Shown here: piece by piece, positions 9,405 to 17,999 of the stretch
Layout of the letters: each line of letters opens with the position of its first letter
How positions within the stretch are numbered: position 1 is the first letter of the stretch
Assembly (NCBI GenBank): GCA_045806965.1
Contig: JBJMIG010000084.1
Coordinates: 62,001-126,000, forward strand
Source: DASYTH01 sp045806965
Lineage (GTDB): Bacteria; Actinomycetota; Actinomycetes; Mycobacteriales; Pseudonocardiaceae
Length of the DNA stretch: 64,000 nt
Reading direction: 5' to 3'
Translations under genes and position numbers: made by a program
The notes under the pieces: generated by a model
Told to the model about the DNA's origin: nothing
Seen by the model: the letters and a program-made list of their open reading frames with translations, nothing else
The model's database searches: none

Positions 9405-10979
9405 ATGAGCAATGTCGCTGACGGGCTGAGTCGTCGGGGATTTCTGACTGGTCTCGGAGCCGGGGCAGGCGTCATCGCGCTGCGTCCCGCCGAGGCGCTT
9501 GCCGAGGTGGTGACGGAGGCGGCCGGCGGGCTGGCCACGGCACCCGACCGGTTTGGCCGGATCTTCAACCTGGCGCCGTTCGCCGACTTCAACACGTCGT
9601 CCCTGCGCAACGCGTTGATGGCGATGGGCGCGCCCGGCGGAATCCTGGACGCGAAGGACCCGCTCGCCGAGGGGCCGGTCCGGCTGATCACCAACCCCGA
9701 GCTGAGCCCGAACAACCAGGACAACACCACGCACACGGCCGGTACCACATTCTTCGGTCAGTTCCTGGACCACGACCTGACCTTCGACCAGGCCTCCCCG
9801 CTCGGCGTGGTTACCCGGCCGGAGGACTCACCGAACAGCCGCACGCCGGCGCTCGACCTCGACTCGGTCTACGGCCGAGGCCCCACGCTCGACCCACAGC
9901 TCTACAACCCGGCCGACCGGGACAAGCTGCTGGTGGAAAGCGGCGGGCTGTTCGAGGACGTGCCGAGGATGGCGAACGGGACCGCGGTGCTCGGCGACCG
10001 CCGCAACGACGAAAACCTGATCATCTCCGGGCTGCACGCGGCGTTCCTGCTGTTCCACAACCGGGTGGTGGACCGGCTGCGCGGCCAGGGTCAGACCAAC
10101 GTGTTCGCCGCGGCGCAGCAATTGGTTCGCTGGCACTACCAGTGGATCGTGGTGCACGAGTTCCTGCCGCAGATCCTGGGGCCGGCGGTGGTGGACGACA
10201 TCATGCGCAACGGCAGGCGGATCTACCGCCCGGCGCCAGGGCAGCAGTTCATGCCGGTGGAGTTCCAGGGCGCCTGCTACCGGTTCGGGCACAGCATGGT
10301 GCGGCCGTCGTACCGGGCGAACCTGGCCGGGGATCCGGGCGGCAACCCGGCCACCGGTGCGCCGGCGTTCTTCGGCTTCATCTTCGACCCCGCCGGGCAG
10401 GGCCAGGCGGACCCGGTCGACCTGCGCGGTGGGGCCAGGGCGCGGCGCCGGTTCATCGGCTGGCAGACGTTCTTCAACTTCGGCGACGGCGCGGTGCGGC
10501 CGAACAAGCGGATCGACACCAAGATCTCCACGCCGCTGCTGCGCCTGCCGCTGTCCGCCATCGCGTCCGGAGACGCGCCGACGGCACTGCCGCAGCGCAA
10601 CCTGTTGCGGCACATCACCTGGTCCCTCCCCAGCGGACAGAACATCGCGCGGGCGATGGGGATTCCGGCGCTGGAGGCGCAGTTCTTCCCCGAGTTGCAG
10701 CAGTTCAGCCATGGCCTGCCGAGCAGCACGCCGCTCTGGTACTACGTCCTCAAGGAGGCCGAGGTGCTTGCCGGCGGACTGCGGCTGGCCGGCGTCGGGG
10801 CGCGGATCGTCGGTGAGGTGTTCATCGGCGTGCTCCAACTCGACCCGACTTCCTACCTGGCCGCGAACCCGGGCTGGGTGCCGACTCTGCCACGGCGCGG
10901 CGGGCAGCCGTCCGGGGACTTCACCATGGTCGACCTGCTCACCTTCGCTCGGGTCGACCCGGCCAGCCGCGGCCAGTAG
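9405..10979 (+). CDS. TAT-exported animal-type heme peroxidase
   Basis: This is a 524-residue protein. The ATG is chosen because it is followed at once by a twin-arginine signal (SRRGFLTG, then a hydrophobic stretch to about residue 35) and preceded by GGAGAGGGCGGG; an upstream in-frame GTG would bury that signal. The body matches the animal heme peroxidase superfamily (myeloperoxidase/peroxinectin type). GQFLDHD holds the distal D122-H123 pair, GDRRNDEN the catalytic R200 and E203, and YRFGHS the proximal heme ligand H296. It would oxidise small substrates or halides with hydrogen peroxide outside the membrane. A role in lignin or phenolic oxidation alongside the neighbouring hydrolases is conceivable but unproven. 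It has its own upstream gap and no clear operon partner. Confidence 0.85.
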   Translation: MSNVADGLSRRGFLTGLGAGAGVIALRPAEALAEVVTEAAGGLATAPDRFGRIFNLAPFADFNTSSLRNALMAMGAPGGILDAKDPLAEGPVRLITNPELSPNNQDNTTHTAGTTFFGQFLDHDLTFDQASPLGVVTRPEDSPNSRTPALDLDSVYGRGPTLDPQLYNPADRDKLLVESGGLFEDVPRMANGTAVLGDRRNDENLIISGLHAAFLLFHNRVVDRLRGQGQTNVFAAAQQLVRWHYQWIVVHEFLPQILGPAVVDDIMRNGRRIYRPAPGQQFMPVEFQGACYRFGHSMVRPSYRANLAGDPGGNPATGAPAFFGFIFDPAGQGQADPVDLRGGARARRRFIGWQTFFNFGDGAVRPNKRIDTKISTPLLRLPLSAIASGDAPTALPQRNLLRHITWSLPSGQNIARAMGIPALEAQFFPELQQFSHGLPSSTPLWYYVLKEAEVLAGGLRLAGVGARIVGEVFIGVLQLDPTSYLAANPGWVPTLPRRGGQPSGDFTMVDLLTFARVDPASRGQ

Positions 10980-11085
10980 CTGGGCGGCGCGGTCGCTCGG
11001 CCCGCGGCCGCGTTCGGGTTGGGGGTGGCTCGTGCTCAGTGGGCGGGCGCGAGTCACCTTCGGCCACGACACCGTGACGGACCCC

Positions 11086-11115
11086 TTGCGCTTTACATAC
11101 TGAGTATGCATACTC
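11086..11115 (+). promoter_or_regulatory. Promoter with palindromic PadR-type operator
   Basis: A perfect 14-bp palindrome gagtatgcatactc lies at 11102-11115, only 7 nt before the PadR start codon. Extended to 22 bp it has one mismatched pair. A candidate promoter TTGCGC-17 nt-CATACT (11086-11114) overlaps it, so a repressor bound here would block initiation. The overlap and the position directly before a PadR gene suggest autoregulation (inference). Confidence 0.6.
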
Positions 11116-11122
11116 GGTAACT

Positions 11123-11704
11123 ATGTCAGTAAAGCATGGGTTGCTCGCGTTGCTCGAGCGCGGGCCGATGTACGGCTACCAGTTGCGGGCCGCGTTCGAG
11201 GAATCCACCGGCGGCACCTGGCCGCTCAACATCGGGCAGGTGTACACCACGCTGTCCCGGCTCGAGCGCGACGAACTGGTGCACGCGCTGCCGGAGGGCG
11301 ACGGCGGGCAACGACGTTACGGAATCACCGGCAGCGGGCGGACCGAGCTCGCGCTCTGGTTCGCCACCCCGGTCAGCCGCAGCGACCGCCCGCGCGATGA
11401 GCTGGCGATCAAGCTCGCGCTGGCGCTGACCACACCCGGTGTCAACGTGCGCCAGGTGGTGCAGACCCAGCGCAGCGCGACCATGCGCGGGCTGCAGGAG
11501 CTGACCCGGCTCAAGGCCGGACCGAGCCAACCGGCCGAGCTGGCCTGGCGGCTGGTGCTGGACAGCATGCTGTTCCAGGCCGAGGCCGAGGTGCGCTGGC
11601 TGGATCACTGCGAGGCGAGCCTGGTCCGGTACACCCCGCCGGCGTCCGCCGCCGGCCTCGCGGAGCAGCCGAGCGACCAGCCGGCCGCGAAGGCCGTCCG
11701 GTGA
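11123..11704 (+). CDS. PadR-family transcriptional regulator
   Basis: This is a 193-residue protein. The N-terminal winged helix (about 1-85) shows the PadR pattern: LLALLERGPMYGYQL, then GQVYTTLSRLERDELV. The C-terminal half (about 95-175) is helical and likely the Vir-like dimerisation arm. The start ATG is 7 nt after a palindromic operator. The stop codon overlaps the next gene's start (GTGA), so regulator and transporter are translationally coupled. PadR proteins of this arrangement normally repress an adjacent ABC exporter and are released by the toxic compound exported. The last 20 residues are Ala/Pro-rich and probably disordered. Confidence 0.9.
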   Translation: MSVKHGLLALLERGPMYGYQLRAAFEESTGGTWPLNIGQVYTTLSRLERDELVHALPEGDGGQRRYGITGSGRTELALWFATPVSRSDRPRDELAIKLALALTTPGVNVRQVVQTQRSATMRGLQELTRLKAGPSQPAELAWRLVLDSMLFQAEAEVRWLDHCEASLVRYTPPASAAGLAEQPSDQPAAKAVR

Positions 11705-12486
11705 GCAAGCCATCGAGCACCACCGCGAGCAGTTCGGCCGGCGCGGGTTCCCGGCGGCCCGGCACCATCCTGGAGTTGCGTGACGTGCACCGGGTGCACG
11801 GCAGTGGCGCCACCGCGGTGCACGCGCTGCGCGGCCTGACGCTGATGGTCGGGCCGGGGGAGTTGGTGGCCGTGATGGGGCCGTCCGGCTCGGGCAAATC
11901 CACCCTGCTGAACCTGGCCGGCGGGCTGGACTCGCCGAGCGAGGGCGAGGTTGTGGTGGACGGCACCGCGCTCGGCGGGTGCGGTCGCCGGGCGCTCGCG
12001 GCGCTGCGCCGGCGCCGGGTCGGCTACGTGTTCCAGGACCTGAACCTGTTGGCCAGCCTGACCGCGGCGGAAAACGTGTCGCTGCCGCTCGAGCTCGACG
12101 GGATGGCGGCGCGCCGGGCAAGGGAGCTGGCCATGGCCGCACTGTCCGAAGTGGGCCTCGGTGAGCAGGCGCAGCGGTTCCCGGATGAGTTGTCCGGCGG
12201 GCAGCAGCAGCGGGTGGCCATCGCCCGGGCGCTGATCGGTGAGCGCAGGTTGATCCTGGCCGACGAGCCGACCGGCGCGCTGGACTCGCAGACCGGTGAG
12301 TCGGTGCTCCGGCTCATTCGGTCCACAGTAGACAATGGCGCGGCCGGGGTGCTGGTCACCCATGACGCCAGGCACGCGGCCTGGGCGGACCGGGTGCTGT
12401 TCCTGCGCGACGGGGTCGTGGTGGACACTTCGGGCCCGCTCGACCAGCCCGACGAACTGCTGCGCACACCGGGCGGCGGCCGATGA
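11701..12486 (+). CDS. ABC transporter ATP-binding protein (MacB/LolD type)
   Basis: This is a 261-residue protein with a GTG start overlapping the PadR stop by 4 nt. Walker A is GPSGSGKST (about residue 60), the signature LSGGQQQRVAIARAL, and Walker B LILADEPTGALDS. The FQDLNLLASLTAAENV segment is typical of the MacB/LolD/FtsE class that energises FtsX-type permeases. The first 25 residues are Ser/Gly-rich and lie outside the ABC fold. It pairs with the permease downstream, whose ATG overlaps this stop (ATGA). The likely role is extrusion of an antimicrobial peptide or lipid-like compound; the substrate is unknown. Confidence 0.93.
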   Translation: MSKPSSTTASSSAGAGSRRPGTILELRDVHRVHGSGATAVHALRGLTLMVGPGELVAVMGPSGSGKSTLLNLAGGLDSPSEGEVVVDGTALGGCGRRALAALRRRRVGYVFQDLNLLASLTAAENVSLPLELDGMAARRARELAMAALSEVGLGEQAQRFPDELSGGQQQRVAIARALIGERRLILADEPTGALDSQTGESVLRLIRSTVDNGAAGVLVTHDARHAAWADRVLFLRDGVVVDTSGPLDQPDELLRTPGGGR

Positions 12487-15185
12487 GCGGCTGGCGCATC
12501 GTGCTGCGCCTCGCCTGGCGCGAGATGCGCCGGTCACGGGGGCGTTCGGCGCTGGTGCTCGCGCTGATCGCGTTACCGGTCGCGGCGTCGGCGTTCATCG
12601 CCGTCGGCTACGACTCATTCACGCTCACCTCGGCGGAGCAGGCGGATCGCCGGATGGGCACCGCCCAGGCGGTGATCAGCTGGGAGCACGACGAACCGGT
12701 CGCGCAGGTGCCGGATTTCCTGCGGCCGTTCGCCGTGGACGGCGACACGCTCCGGCCGAAGACCTCGGCGCCCACCGAGCAGCAGGTGCTTTCGTTGCTG
12801 CCCCCCGGAAGCCGGGTGCTACCGGACCGGACCGGCACGCTCGCCATGCACACCGCGACCGGCACCGGAACCCTGCACACCAGAGAGTTGGCCTATACCG
12901 ATCCGTTGGCGCACGGCATGTTCCACCAACTCGCCGGCCGCGCACCGGCCGCGGCCGACGAGGTCGCGCTCACCCCGGCGGCGGCCACCAGGCTGGACGG
13001 CCAGATTGGCGGCACGGTCCGGCTGGCCGACGGCACCCGGACCCTTCGCGTGGTCGGCACCGTCGAGGACCCGAGCCAAATCTCCGCGACCCTGATGGTG
13101 CTGGCCCCCCGGGCGGCCCCGGCCGGTCCGGACGGCCTGACCTGGCTTGCCGCCACGCCGGCTCCGTTGACCTGGGCCGGGGTCAAGGAGTTGAACAAGC
13201 AGGGCGCGGTGGCGCTGTCCCGCCAGGTGCTCGCGAACCCGCCGGGTGAGGACGAGCGCTACCGGCTCGGCGTGCGGATCGGTGACCGGGGCGGTGCCGC
13301 GGCCGGAATGCTCCTGCTGGTCGGCGGGCTGGCCATGCTGGAGATCGTGCTGCTGGCCGGGCCGGCGTTCGCGGTGGGCGCCCGCCGCAGACAGCGCGAC
13401 CTGGCGCTGGTCGCCGCCACCGGAGCGACCCCGGCGCAGGTCCGCCGAATCGTGCTCGCCGACGGGGTGGTGCTTGGTTCGATCGCGGCGGCCGGCGGTG
13501 CCGCGTTGGGCATCGCGGCCGCCGCGATCGCCCGCCCGCTGCTCGAGCCGCTGCTGGACAAACGGTCCGGCGCGCTCCGGGTGTATCCCGTGGCGCAGGT
13601 CATCCTGGTCGGACTCGCCGTGCTGACCGGGGTGCTGGCCGCGCTGGTGCCAGCCGTGATCTCCGCGCGGCAGGACGTGGTCGCGGCGCTTGCCGGCCGG
13701 CGCGGCATAACCCGGTCCCGGCGGCGCTGGCCGATGCTCGGCCTGGTGGTCGCCGCCGGCGGCGCGGCAGTCTCCGTCCTCGGCGCGCTGACCCTCTCGG
13801 AGGGTGTCCTCCTCTTCGGACTCGTCGGGCTCGAGACCGGACTGGTGTTGTGCACCCCCGCGCTGGTCGGGTTGGTCGCGCGGCTCGGCCGGTGGTTGCC
13901 GGTGGCGCCGCGGATCGCGCTGCGTGACACGTCCCGCAACCGCACCGCCGCCGCGCCGGCGATCTCCGCGGTGATGGCCGCGGTGGTTGGCAGCATGGCG
14001 ATCGCGTTGATGGTCGGCGCGGACCTGCGGCGTACCGAGGACTCGTTGAGCGGCCGGCCCGGGGATGTGGTCGTCTACGCCAGCGACCTTGGCGGGCACA
14101 TCGCCGGGATTCCGCCTACCCAGCTCGCCGAGATCCAGTCGGCGCTGCGCGACACCATGCCGGTCGAGCGGCTGGCCCAGGTCAGCCTGATCTCCTGCGG
14201 TGGCACGGACTGCCTCCTGCACCCGAAGGTGCCTGCCGCGCTGGACTGTCCGTACTCCTTCGACCGGCTGGACGGGCGCACCCCGACCGCCGACGAGCAG
14301 CGCGCCGCCCGGCACGACTCACGCTGTGACCGGCTTGGTTACGAGCACACCTATTTCGCGGTCATGGGCAGCGCGTTCGCGATGACCGTGGTGATCGACC
14401 CGGAATCGGCCGGTGTGGTGGCGAACATCCCGGACGGGGACGCGGCCCTGGCCACCGAGGCGCTGCGCGCCGGCAAGGTGGTGGTCGACGACCCCCGCTA
14501 CCTGGAGGACGGGCGGCTCACGCTGTCCGTCGACGTCCCGGGTACCGACGTGCGCAAGAACCGGAGCCTCACGGCGGCCGGGTTCGCCCTGCCGCACCTG
14601 GCGAAGGCGCCGATCATCCTGATGACCGGGCCGACCGCGGACACCCTCGGCCTGGACCACCGGCCGTTCCTCACCGTGGCCACCACCAGCCGGATGCCGA
14701 CCGTGGCCGAGCAGGACCGGTTGCAGGCGGAGGTCGGCGACGGGCTCGGGGTCGACGTGGCACGCGGCGAGGGGGCGCAGGACCAGACGCTGCTGATCCT
14801 GGCGATCGTGGCCGGCGTGATCGCGCTCGGTGCCGCCGCGCTGGCCACCGGTCTCGCCGCCACCGACGGCCGCGCCGATCTCGCCACGCTGGCCGCGGTC
14901 GGCGCCTCGCCCCGGCTGCGCCGGATGCTGTCGTTGAGCCAGAGTGGGGTGATCGCCGGGCTCGGCTCGTTGCTCGGTGTGATCGCGGGGCTCGGCGCCG
15001 CCTCGGTCGTGCTGTTCGCACTCAACCAGCACTTCGCCGACATCTGGCCGGCGGAGGCGGCGTACCCGATCACGGTGCCGTGGCTGAACCTCGGTGTCGC
15101 GCTGGTGGTGGTGCCGGCGGTGGCCATGCTCGGCGCCGGCCTGCTCACCCGGTCCCGGCTGCCGGTAGAGCGCCGCAGGCGGTAA
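12483..15185 (+). CDS. FtsX-like ABC transporter permease
   Basis: This is a 900-residue membrane protein. A first membrane segment near residues 15-40 is followed by a large extracytoplasmic region. A central bundle of membrane segments (about 270-520) and a C-terminal FtsX bundle (about 760-890) surround a second extracytoplasmic domain. This duplicated-FtsX layout is usual for actinobacterial permeases of the MacB/LolC group. Codon 31 is a rare TTA leucine codon. It is encoded with the ATPase and PadR genes in one overlapping three-gene unit. It probably exports a compound or senses cell-envelope stress; the substrate cannot be deduced. Confidence 0.88.
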   Translation: MSGWRIVLRLAWREMRRSRGRSALVLALIALPVAASAFIAVGYDSFTLTSAEQADRRMGTAQAVISWEHDEPVAQVPDFLRPFAVDGDTLRPKTSAPTEQQVLSLLPPGSRVLPDRTGTLAMHTATGTGTLHTRELAYTDPLAHGMFHQLAGRAPAAADEVALTPAAATRLDGQIGGTVRLADGTRTLRVVGTVEDPSQISATLMVLAPRAAPAGPDGLTWLAATPAPLTWAGVKELNKQGAVALSRQVLANPPGEDERYRLGVRIGDRGGAAAGMLLLVGGLAMLEIVLLAGPAFAVGARRRQRDLALVAATGATPAQVRRIVLADGVVLGSIAAAGGAALGIAAAAIARPLLEPLLDKRSGALRVYPVAQVILVGLAVLTGVLAALVPAVISARQDVVAALAGRRGITRSRRRWPMLGLVVAAGGAAVSVLGALTLSEGVLLFGLVGLETGLVLCTPALVGLVARLGRWLPVAPRIALRDTSRNRTAAAPAISAVMAAVVGSMAIALMVGADLRRTEDSLSGRPGDVVVYASDLGGHIAGIPPTQLAEIQSALRDTMPVERLAQVSLISCGGTDCLLHPKVPAALDCPYSFDRLDGRTPTADEQRAARHDSRCDRLGYEHTYFAVMGSAFAMTVVIDPESAGVVANIPDGDAALATEALRAGKVVVDDPRYLEDGRLTLSVDVPGTDVRKNRSLTAAGFALPHLAKAPIILMTGPTADTLGLDHRPFLTVATTSRMPTVAEQDRLQAEVGDGLGVDVARGEGAQDQTLLILAIVAGVIALGAAALATGLAATDGRADLATLAAVGASPRLRRMLSLSQSGVIAGLGSLLGVIAGLGAASVVLFALNQHFADIWPAEAAYPITVPWLNLGVALVVVPAVAMLGAGLLTRSRLPVERRRR

Positions 15186-15193
15186 CCACCCGC

Positions 15194-15303
15194 GAGTCTC
15201 GCGCTCCGGCAACTGAGTGCTGCGCTCAGGCAACTGAGTTGCGGCTCCGGGACGACCCACGTTGCTGGAGCGCGAGACTCGCTTGCTGGAGCGCGAGACT
15301 CGC
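15194..15303. repeat. Diverged 21-bp repeat units in inverted arrangement
   Basis: Three 21-bp-period units (from 15194, 15215 and 15236, the last incomplete) carry a core like GCGCTCCGGCAACT. After 10 nt come two identical 21-bp units in opposite orientation (15262-15282 and 15283-15303), with core TTGCTGGAGCGCGAGACTCG. Each B unit contains the short inverted repeat GCGAG-A-CTCGC. The same family recurs as a clean tandem array at 44185-44310. The region fills the gap between the ABC permease and the methyltransferase. Confidence 0.75.
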
Positions 15304-15333
15304 GGCGTGGTTGAGGCGTGGTTAAGTGGGGTG

Positions 15334-16191
15334 ATGGGCGATCGGTGGGCGCAGTGGCTGCTCCGGCATCGGTTCGGCGACGATCCGGCGGAACGCGAGC
15401 GGATGCTGGCCCAACTCGGCGAGGTCAGGGACAAGGTGCTCGACGGCGCGCGGATCGGCGCCGCCGACGTGGTCCTCGATGTCGGCTGCGGGGACGGGCT
15501 GCTCGGCTTCGGTGCGGTGGATCGGGCCGGTGCCGTGATCTTCAGCGACGTGTCCGCGGATCTCCTCGACCGGTGCCGGCAGATCGCGACCGGTCTCGGC
15601 TGTTCGGACCGGTGCCGGTTCGTGCACACCGGGCTGCCCGATCTCGCCGGTATCGAGCCGGCCTCGGTGGACGTGGTCACGACCCGGTCGGTGTTGATCT
15701 ACGTGCCGGACAAGGCTGGCGCGTTCGCGACGTTTCGCCGGGTGCTGCGGCCGGACGGGCGGCTGTCCATCTTCGAGCCGATCAACCGGTTCCACCGCGA
15801 CCACTCGCCGAGTGTGCTCTGGGGCTTCGACGTGCGCGGGGTCGAGGAGATCGCGGCGAAGGCCAGGGCCGGGTACCGAAGCCACCACCCCGAGGACAAT
15901 CCCATGGTCGACTTCGACGAGCGGGATCTGATCGCGCTGGCCGAGGCCGCCGGGTTCACCGAGGTGCACCTGGAGTATCGCGCCGACGTCGGCGCGGACC
16001 GCGCGGAACCGGATTTCGCGACCTGGCTGCGCATGGCGTTCAACCCGCTGGTGCCGCCCATCGGCGAGATCCTTGACCGGGCGCTCACCCCGGCCGAGCT
16101 GGAGGTGTTCACGGCCTTGCTGCGCGAGCAACTGACCAACGGCCGACGCCGGCTACGTCAAGCGATGGCCTATCTGGTGGCGATAGCGTGA
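15334..16191 (+). CDS. SAM-dependent methyltransferase
   Basis: This is a 285-residue class I methyltransferase. Motif I is VLDVGCGDGLLGFG (about residues 48-61), followed by an acidic motif II region (IFSDVS) and a post-motif segment DVVTTRSVLIYVPDK. The region FRRVLRPDGRLSIFEP is a typical motif III/IV sequence. The ATG at 15334 (or the adjacent GTG) is preferred because upstream in-frame starts lie in the 21-bp repeat block. The substrate is unknown. The C-terminal helical part (EVFTALLREQLTNGRRRLR) is unremarkable. It is not obviously co-transcribed with its neighbours. Confidence 0.8.
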   Translation: MGDRWAQWLLRHRFGDDPAERERMLAQLGEVRDKVLDGARIGAADVVLDVGCGDGLLGFGAVDRAGAVIFSDVSADLLDRCRQIATGLGCSDRCRFVHTGLPDLAGIEPASVDVVTTRSVLIYVPDKAGAFATFRRVLRPDGRLSIFEPINRFHRDHSPSVLWGFDVRGVEEIAAKARAGYRSHHPEDNPMVDFDERDLIALAEAAGFTEVHLEYRADVGADRAEPDFATWLRMAFNPLVPPIGEILDRALTPAELEVFTALLREQLTNGRRRLRQAMAYLVAIA

Positions 16192-16274
16192 ATCAGCGTG
16201 AATCTGCGTGAACTAGGGCCTTGCCAACCCCGGCCCGACGAGTGAGGCTGTCCCGGTCGAGCGCGGAGGTGGCA

Positions 16275-17975
16275 GTGAAGATCCGGACAATTCGGCGGAA
16301 CGCGGTGGTTCTCCTTGCTCTGCCGGCACTTGCGGTCAGCGCGCTGAGCGCGAGTGCGCAGCCGAACCACGGGCACGGCCGGCCGGGCGTTGATCACATC
16401 GTGGTGATCTACGAGGAGAACCACAGCTTCGACAACCTGTTCGGGGGTTGGGAGGGGGTCGACGGCCTGCGGCATGCGCGGGCGCGGACCCAGGTCGCCC
16501 CGGACCGCTCGGCGCTGCCCTGTCTGCCGCAGAACGACGTCAACCTCACCTCGCCGCCGCTCCCGGCCAGCTGCACCGGCACGATCGGCGCGACCCCGGT
16601 CAGCTCCGCGTTCCGCAACCAGCCGTTCAGCATCGACGACTACATCCAGCCGGCCGACACCACCTGCCCCGCGCCCGGCCAGTTCCTGCCGACCGGGGTG
16701 CCGAAGGGCCAGGGCCTGCCCGGCGGCTGCACCCGGGATCTGGTGCACCGCTTCTACAACGAGCAGTACCAGATCGACGGCGGGCGGATGGACCGCTATG
16801 TGGCCGGCAGCGACGCGGTCGGCCTGACCATGGGCCACTACGACACCAGGGGCCTGCCGATCTACGAGTACCTGCACGGCCGGCACGCCCCGGACTACGC
16901 CATCACGGACCGGTTCTTCCAGGGTGCGTTCGGCGGCTCGTTCCTCAACCACCAGTGGCTGATCACGCCGACGACGCCGGTGTTCCCGAACGCGCCGCGC
17001 AGCGGCCCGGACGACCTGCACTCCGTGGTCGGCCCGGACGGGCTGCCGACGGGCACCGCGCTGCACCCGGCCGCGCCGGGCGTCGCCGACCGCGCTTTGA
17101 CCCAGGCCGCCAACCCGGACGGCAGCTGCGTGGTGCCCGCCGGGGTCGCGCCGCCGCCGGCCGGCACCGTGTGCGGCGACTATGCGATCAACACCATCCA
17201 GCCGTCCTACCAGCCGTTCGCCCCGGGCACCGCGGTGTCGCGGCGGTTGCCGCCGCAGACCACGCCGACCATCGGCGACCGGCTCTCCGGCGCGGGGGTG
17301 GACTGGGCCTGGTACTCCGGCGGCTGGGACAACGCCAACGGCAACGTCGGCGGACCGGGATGGACCAACGGCACGACGCCGGGTACCTGCACCAGCCCGC
17401 GCACCGCGTCCGGTGCGGCGTACCCGAACTGTCCGGACGCCACGTTCCAGTACCACCACCAGCCGTTCAACTACTTCGCGAACTACGCGCCGGGCACCGC
17501 CGCCCGGTCCGCGCACCTGCGTGACGAGGTGGAGTTCATCGCCGCGGCCAAGGCCGGGCACCTCAAGCCGGTGAGCTTCATCAAGCCGGTCGGCGAGGAG
17601 AACGAGCACCCCGGCTATGCAAGCGAGGACACCGGCAGCCGGCACCTCGTCGACCTGATCAAGGCCGTCGAGCAGGGTCCGGACGCGGACCGCACCCTGA
17701 TCGTGGTCACCTACGACGAGTTCGGCGGGCAGTGGGACCACGTCGCCCCGCCGGCCGGCCGGCACGCGGTGGCGGACAAGTGGGGCCCGGGCACCCGGCT
17801 CCCGACGCTGCTGATCTCACCGGCGCTGCACCGCCCGTTCAGCGTCGACCACACCTCGCACGACACCACATCGATCATGGCCACCATCGAGCGCCGGTTC
17901 CGGTTGGCCCCGATCGGCAGCCGGGACGCCGCGGTGGCGGACCTGTTCACGGCGTTTCCCGGCGGCCGGCCCTGA
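16275..17975 (+). CDS. Secreted phosphoesterase (phospholipase C / acid phosphatase family)
   Basis: This is a 566-residue precursor. The GTG at 16275 follows GGAGGT by 4 nt and directly precedes a signal peptide (KIRTIRRNAVV, hydrophobic to about residue 26). The mature protein belongs to the bacterial phosphoesterase family (PF04185). HIVVIYEENHSFDNLFG carries metal ligands and the nucleophile region, and VVTYDEFGGQWDHVAPP is the conserved C-terminal metal site. SVDHTSHDTTSIMATIERRF is also family-typical. It would hydrolyse phosphomonoesters or phospholipid head groups outside the cell. The exact substrate cannot be told from sequence. It is a single gene between the methyltransferase and the P450. 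Confidence 0.88.
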   Translation: MKIRTIRRNAVVLLALPALAVSALSASAQPNHGHGRPGVDHIVVIYEENHSFDNLFGGWEGVDGLRHARARTQVAPDRSALPCLPQNDVNLTSPPLPASCTGTIGATPVSSAFRNQPFSIDDYIQPADTTCPAPGQFLPTGVPKGQGLPGGCTRDLVHRFYNEQYQIDGGRMDRYVAGSDAVGLTMGHYDTRGLPIYEYLHGRHAPDYAITDRFFQGAFGGSFLNHQWLITPTTPVFPNAPRSGPDDLHSVVGPDGLPTGTALHPAAPGVADRALTQAANPDGSCVVPAGVAPPPAGTVCGDYAINTIQPSYQPFAPGTAVSRRLPPQTTPTIGDRLSGAGVDWAWYSGGWDNANGNVGGPGWTNGTTPGTCTSPRTASGAAYPNCPDATFQYHHQPFNYFANYAPGTAARSAHLRDEVEFIAAAKAGHLKPVSFIKPVGEENEHPGYASEDTGSRHLVDLIKAVEQGPDADRTLIVVTYDEFGGQWDHVAPPAGRHAVADKWGPGTRLPTLLISPALHRPFSVDHTSHDTTSIMATIERRFRLAPIGSRDAAVADLFTAFPGGRP

Positions 17976-17999
17976 GTGGACGGTCGGTAGTATCCGGAC

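Noticed and set aside
15262..15333. Extended start of the methyltransferase
   Set aside because: The extension translates the 21-bp repeats (LLERETR twice) and has no ribosome site; ATG at 15334 starts before the fold.
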